A stretch of 64,000 nucleotides of DNA. Source: Progne subis subis (Eukaryota > Chordata > Aves > Passeriformes > Hirundinidae). Below are positions 23,600 through 34,940 of this stretch, one piece after another; within the stretch, counting starts at the first letter, position 1, and the number at the start of each line of letters is the position of its first letter. The stretch is taken from assembly GCA_022316685.1 (NCBI GenBank), contig JAKJHU010000038.1, positions 978,384 to 1,042,383 of the forward strand, given 5' to 3'. Below the pieces are notes generated by a model. The model was not told the origin of the DNA and made no database searches. It saw only the letters and a program-made list of their open reading frames with translations. Both the position numbers and the translations under genes were made by a program.

Positions 23600-24175
23600 T
23601 GTGTTGGGTCAGGCTGCGATGGAGTTCATTTTCCCCACAGCACTGTGCTTTGTGTCTGGAGAGGTGCTGATAACACACAGGTGTTTTGGCTACCGCTGAG
23701 CAGCGCTCACACAGCATCAAAGCTGTCTCTCCAGTGTTTCCCCCCTCACCCAGGAAGCTGGGTGTGGGCAAGACCTTGGGAGGGGCTTTAGGCAGGACAG
23801 CTGACCCAAACTGACCAAAGGGATATTCCATAGCGTGTGATATCTGCTCAGATGTAACAGCTAAGGAGGGAGTTAGGGTGGGGATCAGGTGAGCGTTTGT
23901 TGTTATGAGGTATGTCTTCCAGGACAATTTCTACACATACTGAAGCTCTTCTTGCTGGGAAATGGAGGGACATTAGCTGCTGATGGGAAGAAATTAATAA
24001 ACCTTTTGTTTTAATTTGCTTCCCCATGTGCTTTGCTTTTGCTTTACTAAATTACCTTTATCCTGACCCATGAGCTCTCTTCCATTTTATTTTGTCCCTG
24101 CCTGTTATGCTGAGGAGGGGAGAGATAGAGCAGCTTGGTGGGTGCCTGGCAGCCAGCCAGGGTCAACCCACCACA
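23600..24175 (+). mobile_element. Solo LTR, avian endogenous retrovirus
   Basis: 576 bp beginning TGTGTTGGGT and ending ACCCACCACA, an imperfect inverted-repeat pair, flanked by a perfect ATAGG duplication. A core around 23796-23835 (CAGGACAGCTGACCCAAACT, then GACCAAAGGGATATTCCATA) is shared with the inverted LTR at 34376-34935. AATAAA at about 23997 is a plausible LTR poly(A) signal. Open frames in this block (23508-23927 minus and 23561-23791 plus) lie largely within the LTR and are not genes. Confidence 0.9.
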
Positions 24176-24180
24176 ATAGG
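24176..24180 (+). repeat. Target-site duplication, right copy (ATAGG)
   Basis: Exact match to 23595-23599. Confidence 0.85.
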
Positions 24181-24525
24181 AATCAAATCCACTGTAAAAC
24201 ATACAGCCTGAACTATACTATCCTGTGCGTGAGTCACAAAAATTTCATTAATTAATTGGAATTGAATAAATATACTCTCTGTGTTGCCAATGGAAAAGAC
24301 TAACAATTAAGTTCTAGAAAACGGAAATGTTAGTCTGCATTTAATGCTCCTGAAATAGACATTCTTATCACTGAGAAATAATCACAAATTTTAAGTAGAA
24401 TTTTTTTTCTTTAGAAATGGAAAAATCCTGAAGAATTTTATAAGGTAAATTTATATTCCAGTAATCAAACTGAATTTTTCTTGTGCCTCAGAAAATATTT
24501 TTTTCAGTTCACATACACCTAAACC
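24181..24525. other. Unique AT-rich sequence
   Basis: Nothing recognised. Confidence 0.4.
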
Positions 24526-24529
24526 TTCT

Positions 24530-25030
24530 GTAACAACCATCTGCCTATCTAGCCTAAGCTAAAATGCCTTTAGTGCTGAGAATTCTACAACCTTGCTATC
24601 CAGGTTGGACATGTTCTTTTCTGTCCCTACAGCTAGGAAAACTTCCCAATTTTTCTTCATGGCTTCAGACTGAAATGGTTCTCTCTTGTTCTGCTTGTTG
24701 TAGACCTATAGGAAACTGACCGCCAGCCTAACCATAACATCTTTCTGCATAAGTGAAGATGTCATCATATTCTTTACTAAACATTATTAACAATCCTTCC
24801 CCATTGGTCATGTTTTCTAAATTACTCTATTTTTTTTTGTTGTTGTTCTTCCATAGATTTTCTCTGCTGTCATTGTAACTTGTGAACAGTGATGCCAAAA
24901 ACCAGCCATCGGTTCCCTTACTGAGACCTTGTACATGCTGCACAGATGACCTCTGTTACAGTACTCAGATCCTGCTGCTATAAGACATCCCAGTTTTTTT
25001 CCCAGTTTCATCTCAGTGTGGGCCACACTC
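24530..25030 (-). mobile_element. CR1 LINE 3' region, inverted, old
   Basis: In plus-strand reading, the blocks follow the reversed CR1 3' UTR in order: CTATCTAGCC... TAAAATGCCTTTAGTG, GAATTCTACAACCTTGCTATCCAG, a degraded GGTTGGACATGTTCTTTTC, ATTGGTCATGTTTTCTAAA, a TTGTTGTTCTTC...TTTCTC block, then AGTGATGCC and ACTGAGACCTTG. Divergence is high, marking an ancient copy. No coding part is visible. Confidence 0.75.
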
Positions 25031-27899
25031 TGTCTTTGGCCTTCTCCACCCTGCAGTGCTGCTGTCTGCCAGCTATTCTTTTTTGTGCTTGTATATTTGA
25101 TATTTTCTACCTAAGTAAAGAAGATACTTTTGATATTAAACACAAAAAACTTCTTGAACTGAGTGAGAATTTTGAATACAGAGGCACTACATGTTCTGGC
25201 TGAGGATATGGATCTGGTTTGGTGAATTGCCTTGAAACCCTCTTAGTGCAGTAGAGGACTCCTTTTATTCATCTTATATATGTGTATATTGCTTCATATT
25301 TGGGGGAAGAACCAACAAACCAACAACTTGATTTCAGAATTTAAAAATTATGTTTTATTTTCTTTTTCTTTTTCTTTTTTTTTCCTTAGCCATGAGCATT
25401 GTATTCTGTCTTTAATTATCAAAACTTTATTGAAAACATCAAGAGTTATGTGAAGATACACTTGACCTGGAGTGAAGTATCAGGAGTTTTTAAACATTTA
25501 ACTTATAGTGTATATTAGTATGAAACTAAGTTGAGCAGAACCCATTAATGTCACAGTGGTCGGTTACCAATGGAAATAAATAATTCATGATGAAGGGAAT
25601 TAGTCTAATTAGCAGGCAGTTTGAGTCCTTTGATAAAACCCAGCTCTAATTCCGTGAAGGGCAGGAAGTGCTGTCATCAGTCAGCCCTGAAAAGATTAGC
25701 ATCTATTATGAATGAGGTTAGACACCCTAGTGAAGTCATGTGTGTCCTGGAGACAAACTTAATATGTTCCAGAATGGGACACAGTTTGTCTCACCAACAC
25801 ATCATGATTCCTACTGGGCTATTGTATGTAATAACAAGCAAAGATCAGTGCTCCTTCCTATCATTCTCCCCTTGTCCATCATTCTGACAACTGTGCAAAT
25901 ACATTTTCCATGCAAAGCAGGGAATGTGCCCTGAATACTTGTAAAATTGCACGAGATGACAAGGAAAATGTATTACCTTTTCTCAGCAACCTAAAACCAA
26001 ACAAACTAAAATACCACTGCAGAAAAAGGTATAAAAACATATCAAATAAATATATGGGATGTAGAGGAAGGTGTATTAGTTTAGAAGTATATTAATTCCA
26101 TTTGAAAACATTATTGCCATCTGTCACAAAATGTATCAATAAAGCTATAGACATAGGTCTCTGTGATAGACAGGTTTTAAAATAAATGGTGATGCCACAA
26201 GGTTAAAGTATTGGATGGAGAGTAATATCCTGCAAAATTGCCTTGCATTCTGGAAATATACCCTAAAAAAATATATAGGAGAAGCTTCTTTGTGTTATGT
26301 ATTTTCATTTAGAAATGTTAACTGCTTCATTTAAGGAGACTAGCTGTGAGCTGTGCAAGCTTCACAGTTCTGTGCTACATGCTGACGCAACATCAGCTGT
26401 GTTTCTATTTTTGCTTATGAGCCTTTTGAAATTATATGTTTCCGTTTTGCAATTTGATGCAATAATGAAGAAACTCCACATTTGTACGTTATTGTATTGC
26501 CTGTTTTTATTGTAGGAAATTAATTGCTTCTTTTATTTATGTTATTAAGGGGGGGAGAAAACAATTTTGCAGTATTTTATCACTTGCTGTAATAATTATC
26601 CTACTAGTAATACAACGGAAGACTTAGAAACAGTATATTATGTTCAAATGTCTGAACAGTACTTAATATGTTGACACTTGTGGCTGGGGAATATTGGTCT
26701 TCAAGTTACATTGAAAAAAGTAACAATAAGTGATTAATAATACTCCTGACAAGCTTAAGATGATTTATAATATAGAAATTAAGAGGAAATTTTCATAGAA
26801 ACATAGAACAGCTTAGCCACTCTGCTGTCCAAATACTAGTTGAAAATGAAGCACCGATGTTGCAGAGTCTGCCAGTATCAAGTGCTGCACTAACTTCAAG
26901 TAGATTCCTAGATGAGATTAAAAAATAGTGATCTTCTCTGTAGGGTTTCTTGCTCTGAGTTCCTTGAAGAAGGAAAGTACAAAAGGTGGTCAGTCTTTAT
27001 TTGTTCTATTTTGTCTTGAATTCACTGGCTAGTAAAAGTCAGAACAAAATTCAGTTGCATGAGCGTTTTGGGGGTTTGATTTCTTGATCTCCATGTGCAT
27101 CTTAAAAATTACCTACAGTGTGGGTGTGCCCTGGGCTGACAAATGGGTTCAGTCAGCTTACTGAAATGGATTTATTTATACCTTATATGTAAACAGGTGC
27201 ATACAATAACCACCATTTTTATCCCTGTGTTGGTAGGGACATGGTGCTTGAACCAGAAAATTGTAATGTTCTAGAAAACTTGTAGTCTTAGGTATCAGTT
27301 TAGAAAACTAACCACGTGTGCCCTGAGGTCACCTAAGATAATTGGAATAAACAGGCAGAGGATTGTAAGAAAAAAATCATGTCAAGTCTCTTGAGGTCAT
27401 TAATGGCCACCTAGCTTTGGCTATTGGAACAGAATACAGGCGCTTCTTGCATAATTCATGGGTATATGTTGAGTCTTCCATGGAGTTCATTGACTGGCTG
27501 GTACACTTTTTTAAGGTTCAAAATGCTGCTGAGGGTAAACATAAGAATATCTTGAAATATTATTTTTTTCCGAAGATCCCAATAAAGACCCACACAGGTC
27601 TTACTTTGGTAGTATCCACTAGAGAGAGAAGTACAGCAATGAATTTATTCTTCCAAAAGCTCTCCTGTCCTTTTATGTCCTTTCTAAGGAAAGCTGAAAT
27701 GACTCAACACACATACTTTGCCTTTCCTGTCTGTGTGATACACTTTTCAGCAACTGTGGGTTTTCACATATCATTCCCTTCAAATTTGTAGGGCAAAGCA
27801 CAAGGGCTGAGACAGGGTTAGTGACCAAAGGCTCTTTCCATCCAGCTTTGCTTTGTAGCTCCGTGTGAGGCTTTCACCAGGCAATGTTTGGCCTGGTGT
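25031..27899. other. Unique AT-rich non-coding sequence
   Basis: Nothing firmly recognised apart from a T/C-rich tract near 25354-25386. A segment near 26795-26830 (TTCATAGAAACATAGAACAG) vaguely recalls a CR1 end but is too short to call. Confidence 0.4.
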
Positions 27900-27904
27900 C
27901 GGTG

Positions 27905-28045
27905 GGCCCGAGTCAGAGCATCACAGAATGGTTTAAAGATTGTCTAGTCCAGCTCCCCTGCAACAAGCAGGAATGTCTTCAGCTAGATCAGATCATCATG
28001 GACTACTTCACTACTGCTAAATCCAGCCCTTTCAGAAAATAAATC
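27905..28045 (-). mobile_element. CR1 LINE 3' end, inverted fragment
   Basis: CATCACAGAATGGTTTAAAGA, then TGTCTAGTCCAGCTCCCCTGC, then AACAAGCAGGAATGTCTTC reproduce the reversed terminal CR1 sequence, followed by degraded AGATCAGATCATCATG. It is only about 140 bp long, consistent with the usual 5' truncation of CR1. Confidence 0.8.
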
Positions 28046-28203
28046 ACAAGCAGTTGCACAGCTCAGCATATACCAGCTCAGTTACACGGTACATACCCAC
28101 TGAAGAAAGATACATACTCCAAATGCTTCCAGAGGATAAATTCTTAATCTTCTGATTTCCCTTGAAAGATGTGTTTAAACAGTACCTTATTCTTATTTTC
28201 TGT

Positions 28204-28440
28204 TTACTCTGCTTTCAGTACCAGGAAATGACACTGGAAAATGGCTGATGGCACCTCATTTCTGATTCTTATAGTGTACTTATTTCGCAGTGTTCCTGTG
28301 ACAATATCCATGTTCTTATCTGGGACAGAGGGATTCGTTGTGTCAGTAAGGAAAACTTGGGAGGTCACAGTAGTTCCCACATCATGGGACAAAGAGGGCA
28401 CAAGCCTCAGACAGCCATGTTGCTATGGATCTGCCCTTTC
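28204..28440 (-). other. Protein-like open frame, possible pseudogene fragment
   Basis: The minus strand is open for about 70 codons up to a TAA at its low-coordinate end. It gives a sequence with balanced polar and hydrophobic content (segments such as VTSQVFLTDTTNPSVPDKN and CHFLVLKAE at the C-terminus). An in-frame TAG lies just upstream. I do not recognise the family. The overlapping plus-strand frame looks less protein-like. It is either a fragment of an old processed pseudogene or chance. Confidence 0.18.
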
Positions 28441-30221
28441 ACATGTTACTGAAAAGGTGAATTCTGCGAGTCTTAGATATTTTAAAAACCAGAAAGCTGG
28501 TGAAAGAAGATCTTTTTTCTAAGGCACCCTTTATCTCAGCAGCTGTCTCACCTGTCCCCTCATCAAGACATCCTTATGGGATATCATCCATTAATCAATT
28601 TCTCTCCTTCCTGCTATTTTGTTACCGGTGTTTACATGTCATTCTGTGTCTCTATTGTCCTTATTGTTCTCATACCCTCCCACAACAGCAATACAGCCAG
28701 ATAGTGCAGCGAAGGACACATCAGCCACATCCACAACTAAACCTATGACATGCTGAATCCTTTTCAAGGTTTATAAAAGGTGTGTGACAGCCCTACGTAT
28801 TCTTGTTACTGACCACATTTTTAACCAGTTCTTGCAGCGTGTTTGATTCAGGGGCCTTGTCACACATATCAATGTGAACCATCATTTTTGTAAATAAAGG
28901 ACTGTTTAGATCTTCTGGTAAGCATTAACAAGGAGCTAAAATTGTTCTGATGAATGTAACGTTGGTGAAATGTTCATTCTCAGGTATGTCTTTGATTCAT
29001 GGTTCATAATATATTATGCTATCTAAATAAACAGCTGCCTATTGTCCCCATCTCAGTTCACCTTATGTTCTCAATTACCTCCTAAGGACATTAGTTATTT
29101 GCTGCTTCTACTGAACAGAAACAGGAGCAGAGAAATGTATGGCCCACAGTCTCCTAATTCACCATGAAGTTAAATTCTGGGGGTTTTTTTTCTGCTAGTA
29201 ATGTACATTCAGGTGCAGGAACTCTCACTCAAAAAAGCTTTTTCTGTATTTAGATCTACTAGGTGATTGTTTTATGTCTTCTCCAACTAAAATATTCTAT
29301 GCTAGAGCAATGAAGTACAGCTAGGAAAGAAAAAAAGACACAGATTGAAGTAATACCATATTGCACACAGGTTTTAGTATGTTTATCAGAATCAAACCCA
29401 TCAAAGTTTACTTTGAGTTAGAGAAACTGGATAGAAAGGGACTTCAGTAAGGTTGCAGGAACTGTCACCAGGAAAGTATTCCATTTTCAGGGCATTACTG
29501 AGCATATGGCAGCATGACAGGCAGGAGAAGGAAGGGACCACAGAGGTTAATATTGCAGCACCACCAATAAAACTGCAATGTGAAGTCAGTAGCATACACT
29601 GAAGGAGCTATCCTCAGCTCCATTATAAAGAAACTGGACCTTGAGACAGGTAGAAAAATGGTTGGGCAGCTGAGTCTTTGAAAAATTACTGGGAAATAAT
29701 ACTTTTGCATTACAGGCAAGTGAACTTTTCACTGCCTTAGTTCTAACTGGTTGTACTTCATATCATATCCTGTCTGTCATCCATGGGTTTGCAGGTGAAA
29801 AATGCAGTTCATACTCCAACTCTCTGTGTTAAGCCAATCCAGAGGGATCATTTGGGGACCATTTCCTGTGTTTTGGACAGAACAGAATCCCTGGTTAAAT
29901 TAAGAGAGAAATGTAGCCACCCCTTCTGACCCAAGAGGATGAAACAAGTTTGTTTTCAGTTTAACAGCCCAAGATATTCTTATGTCAAGTTTGCAGTCCT
30001 GATCAATGGGGGATTCTTCCTCATCCATCAAGGTGAAGTCTGATGTAAGTAGCCACAGTCAATTAAACTCTTATGAAAAGTTTTGATTTAAATAATGTAT
30101 TTAATTTAAATAATGTATTATATTTATTTGCAGATGACTGTCTCACTTTCTATTTTTTTCAGCTCCAGCTCTTTTCCTGACAATGCCTCAGGCCCTATTC
30201 TCTTCTGCTGCTTTTCTGCAG
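28441..30221. other. Unique non-coding sequence
   Basis: No repeats or genes recognised. A 17-base direct duplication (AAATAATGTATTTAATTT-type) occurs at about 30090-30120. Confidence 0.4.
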
Positions 30222-30280
30222 ACTCACACATTGAACCTGCTGAGAGTGCCACCAAACGAAGGAGCAGTGAGAACCCACTG
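30222..30280 (+). other. Candidate 59-nt internal exon (unidentified)
   Basis: A strong polypyrimidine tract ending TTTTCTGCAG (AG at 30220-30221) and a consensus donor CTG|GTGAG (from 30281) flank a 59-nt open segment that encodes SHIEPAESATKRRSSENPL, a polar sequence with a basic KRRSS stretch like a phosphorylation-prone linker. Both splice signals and the protein composition are good for so short a segment. No family is recognised, and no neighbouring exon was identified on the plus strand. Confidence 0.3.
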
Positions 30281-31951
30281 GTGAGATGCTTTCAGTTACC
30301 ACTCTCAAATATCAGGTTCTTGTCTGGGATTTCCATCAAGATGTTAAAAGAATAGGAATTGGTTGTTACAGTTGAATTCAAATCCTGCATGACTCCCTTA
30401 TATGTACAGCCTCTCTTATATAGAGCACATTGCAGTGTTTTGGCAGAATTTTGTTTGTTGAGATTGTCTCCAAGCTGAGTAGCAATGTGACCTTCTCCTA
30501 TAGTACAAATTATATGGATGAAAAATGTGTTTCTACCAACGCACCAAAAATTTGAAGCTAACAAAACTTCTCCAAGCAGCGCTACTGCAACTTCTGTTCC
30601 ATAATTAAACCTGAACCCCTCTCCTGGACAGGTTCACTCAGCTTTGCCTTTCTTTGAGTAATACTCCTTCAGACCAGTGCCTTGTTTTGATGTATTACAA
30701 TGATAGACTGAAGAGTTCATGTAATATATCATGACAGTCAGCAGTTGCTGGACGCTAAGGATTGAGAGACTGAGCCAGCTGTTTTTCTGATGTGTTCTCG
30801 TAATACATCACCAGCTGATGGAAACTGATAATGTATTACTTCAAAATGACACCACCCAGAAAAGGAAGAGTCCAGAGGTGCAGATTCTGTATAATGAGGT
30901 GTTCAAAGTATGAAACAGGGTTGCAAACTCCTCAAACAAGATTTTTGTGATAAATCAGCTTTCTATAATATTCCTTTATCTATGTGGCTATACAGGTATA
31001 CATTGTTTGATTTCCAGTGCCTCTCTGTGGTGCTGGTTTTATGCAGACCAAAGATAACCCTAGCAGCAGTTTTACCTTCACTCTTCTTACAACTAATCGG
31101 TTCACAACCTGAGTAACCTAGAACAGGAGATAGGGCAGAATTATATTGGCTCAACAAATTCAAATATTTGGGATTCCCCCTCATCTTGGCATACTGTCAG
31201 AACCACTCAGAAGCTATTGTTTTAGTGAACTAAGCTCATCCATGGCAATGGCACAGACAGGAATGGCCCCTTTGCCCTTTTTGGGGGGAGTATTGCATCC
31301 TAAAGGCACAGAATGGGCTGGCCCAGAGCACTGCAGTTGTGACTGACTTTTCCTGCAGATTGACTGAAGGCAAGAAAGGCTCTATTGGCCATCTCTTCAA
31401 CCCTTGTTTATCTTTCACCTGCCCCACACACAAAGAGTCAGGCTAAACAGTAATTGATCCCTAATTGTCAACATCAATCAAAAAGAAAATTATTGGAACA
31501 GATAACAATTCTGAAATTTGCCAACAAAACTTTATCTCACTGATGAAGTAGATTATGTATGTGTAAAAACATTTCCTCTGAATTTATTTTTAACCCCAGG
31601 CCAACCATGGGAAAACAGAAAGAATGGAAGATAATGTTTTAAAATCCTGAGCTACATCTCTACAGTAGCTTCTTTAAATACCTCTTGTTTGTTGAATGCA
31701 GTACTGTTTATAATTTTGCATATATAAGCATCATTATATCTTTGGCAAACCCTTAAAGATAAATAGGTCCTGCCCTCAAACTTTAAGATTTTATTTATGG
31801 ATAGTTTGTACTGCGAATAAAAAATAATTATATTTTACTAACAATAAGTACATTTTCCATCCATAGTCAAATATAAATCACGACTACAAGACATTAAATA
31901 TGGCTTTATGGTTTTGTGGCATGTGATTCTGAGTCCAAAAATATTCCAGTC
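30281..31951. other. Unique non-coding sequence
   Basis: Nothing recognised. Confidence 0.4.
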
Positions 31952-32284
31952 TCATATATAGAGTGGTCCATACTCATAGAATTTTGCTAGCTCTGATTTG
32001 ATTGGGGATTTTTGAAGAGGAGCCTTGCCTGGCAGACTCCATACAGGATTGGGTAGAGATCGTGAGCTCTTGTCTGATCCATTGCCACTACTTCCGTTGT
32101 TCTCCTCATCTTTGGTACTGCAAGGAGCTGGGGGTTTTCCACTCCTTGCCTGCCATTCATCTCGAAGCCAATGCTTAGCACTTTGCAAGGACAAGTTCTG
32201 TAAAATCACATCTGTAATTCCTGCACTTGTGGGTACGAAATTGATTGTGGGTACAAAATTCCAAGTGCAAAAGGTCTCAATAAC
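31952..32284 (-). other. Candidate terminal exon or pseudogene on the minus strand (unidentified)
   Basis: The minus strand is open for 110 codons to a TGA at 31952-31954. The encoded sequence is protein-like: an amphipathic stretch (SLQSAKHWLRDEWQARSGK), a Ser/Asn/Gly/Asp-rich linker, and a C-terminus reading ...KSELAKFYEYGPLYI. A near-repeat (NFVPTINFVPTS) sits close to its start. The in-frame stop just upstream is TAG, which could equally be the AG of an acceptor, although the pyrimidine tract is weak. An AATAAA on the same strand lies at 31790-31795, about 157 bases past the stop. A second minus frame is also open across 31987-32181, which weakens the call. I do not recognise the protein. 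Confidence 0.3.
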
Positions 32285-32425
32285 CTACCAAAGATTCCTT
32301 GATAAAACACAATCATTTTCTGTGCTTGCTTCTTCAGACTACCTTGGTTCATTCCCAGAATTATATACATGATTGGCCATCAACATCACGGCATCACAGA
32401 AACATTTTGTTCAGTCTTGATGGGG

Positions 32426-32480
32426 GTTTTTTTTTGTTTGTTTGTTTGTTTGTTTTTTAATTTTTATTTTTATTTTTAAA
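32426..32480 (+). repeat. (TTTG)n microsatellite and T-rich tract
   Basis: A T run, about five TTTG units, then TTTTTAATTTTTATTTTTATTTTT. Simple sequence. Confidence 0.9.
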
Positions 32481-33622
32481 GTATTTTTTGCTTTACCTTT
32501 AAATATTCTGGCTAACGTACATGGGGGACAAGTTTGTATATCAGGAGTTATGTTTGCAAGGGACTGGTGGAGAATGTCAGGTGTATGTTCTCTCTGTGAC
32601 AACATTTTGTCACATTTAAGTAATAATTATTAATATCTCCTTGAATGAGACTTTATGGAAATTGTAATTCTGAACTGGCAATCAGCTAATTTATGTCCTA
32701 TCAAATGTTTCCCTGAGCCAGCAGTTGACTGGTATTTGATAATTTTTATAAAATACACCTTATCTGCTACTATTAGACACTAAGATGGCACTTTCTCTTA
32801 TAGACTTTGGCACACAACAAGCATCTCTACTCTCTGTGAGAAAAAATCACAAACTTCTATTTAGATATCCTCATAAACTTGGACAATATGACAGGTTTTT
32901 AATCCAAATAATTGTGTAAGATTATTAAAATTATAATTATTGGAGTGATAATAACACATTATTTCAGCTGACAATACATTAGTTCCATGGGGAGATAAAC
33001 TGCAAGGCCAATGGATTTATCTTGATAAGAAAATGGATTACTATTAACTATGATGGTAATTTTTCCATCCATGCACAAAGAAATCTCCCATTGAGTTCAT
33101 TGTCTTTTGACTGAATGCTGGTAAGAATTTCGTCTACATATATGTAAGGAGACTGGATTCTGCACCAGTACAATATTGTTACTGTTGCCCTGTATTGTCT
33201 AGACAAGCTCCAAAAGCCTATAGCTCTGCCTGGCACTTCAAGCATGGGATTTCTCTCTTTCAAAACGCTTAAAAATTATGAAATGCAAGACAAATGAGGG
33301 ATTAGAGCAACTGTGAATTTATTAGGATTTTGCCGGGCAGATTTATAGATGAGAACAACAAACCTCAACCAAACTACAGTTTCCTGTATGTAGGAGCATG
33401 GAGGAGATGCCTTTACTTCCATGATCTTTCACCACAAAGACATAGCTTTTGCTGGTGATACAAGCTTTGAACATTACAGTTCCAGGTCCTTGTTATAATT
33501 TGGGACCATAGTAACTAATATCTTTTGTCCCTGTTCTTTATTCTCAGTCTGAAAAGTATATAAGGACACTTGATCTAGAGAATGATTTTCCCAGTGATTA
33601 TGTTTCTGTAGGAAGGCAAATA
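32481..33622. other. Unique AT-rich non-coding sequence
   Basis: Nothing recognised. Confidence 0.4.
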
Positions 33623-33678
33623 TACAGGACTGTATTGTCAAAAATCTACATACAGGACTGTATTGTCAAAAATCTACA
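33623..33678 (+). repeat. 28-bp tandem duplication (two copies)
   Basis: TACAGGACTGTATTGTCAAA... occurs at 33623-33650 and again, identically, at 33651-33678. Perfect identity implies a recent event. Confidence 0.95.
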
Positions 33679-33862
33679 AACCAAGAGTTTTTAAAGAGAT
33701 TTGGATCAGAACTTGAGTCAGCACTTAATGCTTATTTACCAAAACTATGATAATTCATAGTTAAAAATCCATACTTGTTTTGTTTAGTTCATCTGGTTCA
33801 TTCCTCTCCTATATCTTTATCATTGTGCTGTACTGGCTTTCTTATTTTGTCTTTACTTTAAA

Positions 33863-33885
<23 letters not shown>
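33863..33885 (+). repeat. (AT)n microsatellite
   Basis: About eleven AT units in a row. Confidence 0.95.
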
Positions 33886-33893
<8 letters not shown>

Positions 33894-34370
33894 CCTGGTC
33901 AAATATATCATAAAACTCTTTGGAAATTTTGATAATTGTCATGGACATTTATTTGCTAAAAAATACATTTGACACCATAAGACTGACATTAATATGCAAA
34001 TCAGTGGACTATAAAATTCATTTTCATGCCTCCAGGGCAGTATTTTTATAAATACAGAAACATAATCATGCATCCTCCAGAGAACTAAAAATAATTATAC
34101 AAATTTACAACAAAGCCCAAGGCAGTGTCTCCTTTTAACTGTCTGGTTTTAATATCATTTAAATCTTGTTAAAACTTAATTACCAATTCTCTTCCGTAAT
34201 TTAGGTGGAAGACCTGAGGTCTAAGCTTGCTGTTTGAGAGAGAGAACTTCATCTGAGAAACAAAGACACCAAGGCGCATATTGACAAAACAAGACAGTAC
34301 ACAGAAAAGCTCAGGTAAAGGAAAAGTCATCACAGATAACGAAGAAGAACAGAATTTACATCTATCTATT
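33886..34370. other. Unique AT-rich sequence
   Basis: Nothing recognised. Confidence 0.4.
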
Positions 34371-34375
34371 AACAT
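34371..34375 (+). repeat. Target-site duplication, left copy (AACAT)
   Basis: Exact match to 34936-34940 across the inverted LTR. Confidence 0.8.
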
Positions 34376-34935
34376 TGTCATAGCTTAACTCAGGCCCACA
34401 ATTAAGTTCTGTGCAGCCACTCGCTCACCCCCTTCCCTCCCCTCTTGCCTCCCCATGGCAGAATGGGGAGGGAAATCAGGAAAAAAAGGTAAAACCTGTG
34501 GATTGAGATAAGAATAGTTTAATACTTTAAATACTTTTAAATATAAGAACAAAAGGACATAGGAAAAACCCCAAGAAATGCAGGTGATGCCCAATACACT
34601 GGCTCCCCACCTGCCGAGACCCAGCCCATCTCCAGCAGTGATCAGCCCCTCACATCCATCTCCCCCTGTTTATCCACTGTCCAGGACATTCTGCGCCATG
34701 GAGTGTCCCTTTTGGCCAGTTCAGGTCACCTGCCCTGGCCATGCCGCCCCAGCTCCTTGTGCAGCTCCTCTCTGGCCAAGAGAGGACACCAGAAAGTCTT
34801 TGACTTAGGGTAAGCATTACTTAGCAACCAGAATATCAGTGTGTTCTCAACAAGAATTCTACAGTAAATCCAAAACACACTGCTGTACCAGCTGTTTGTA
34901 AGAACATTAATTCTGTCCCAGCCAAACCCGGGGCA
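34376..34935 (-). mobile_element. Solo LTR, avian endogenous retrovirus, inverted
   Basis: 560 bp. Read on the minus strand it begins TGCCCCGGGTTTGGCTGGGA and ends GTTAAGCTATGACA, giving TG...CA boundaries flanked by a perfect AACAT duplication. The TTTGGCTGGGA start and the conserved block corresponding to 34700-34740 (ATGGAGTGTCCCTTTTGGCC, AGTTCAGGTCACC) mark it as the same superfamily as the plus-strand LTR at 23600. No internal retroviral sequence remains. Confidence 0.87.
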
Positions 34936-34940
34936 AACAT
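34936..34940 (+). repeat. Target-site duplication, right copy (AACAT)
   Basis: Exact match to 34371-34375. Confidence 0.8.

Noticed and set aside
23508..23927. 139-codon minus frame
   Set aside because: Mostly inside the plus-strand solo LTR, which explains its higher GC and lack of stops.
26795..26830. Possible CR1 end (CATAGAAACATAGAACAG)
   Set aside because: Too short and without the following CR1 blocks seen at 27.9 and 24.5 kb.
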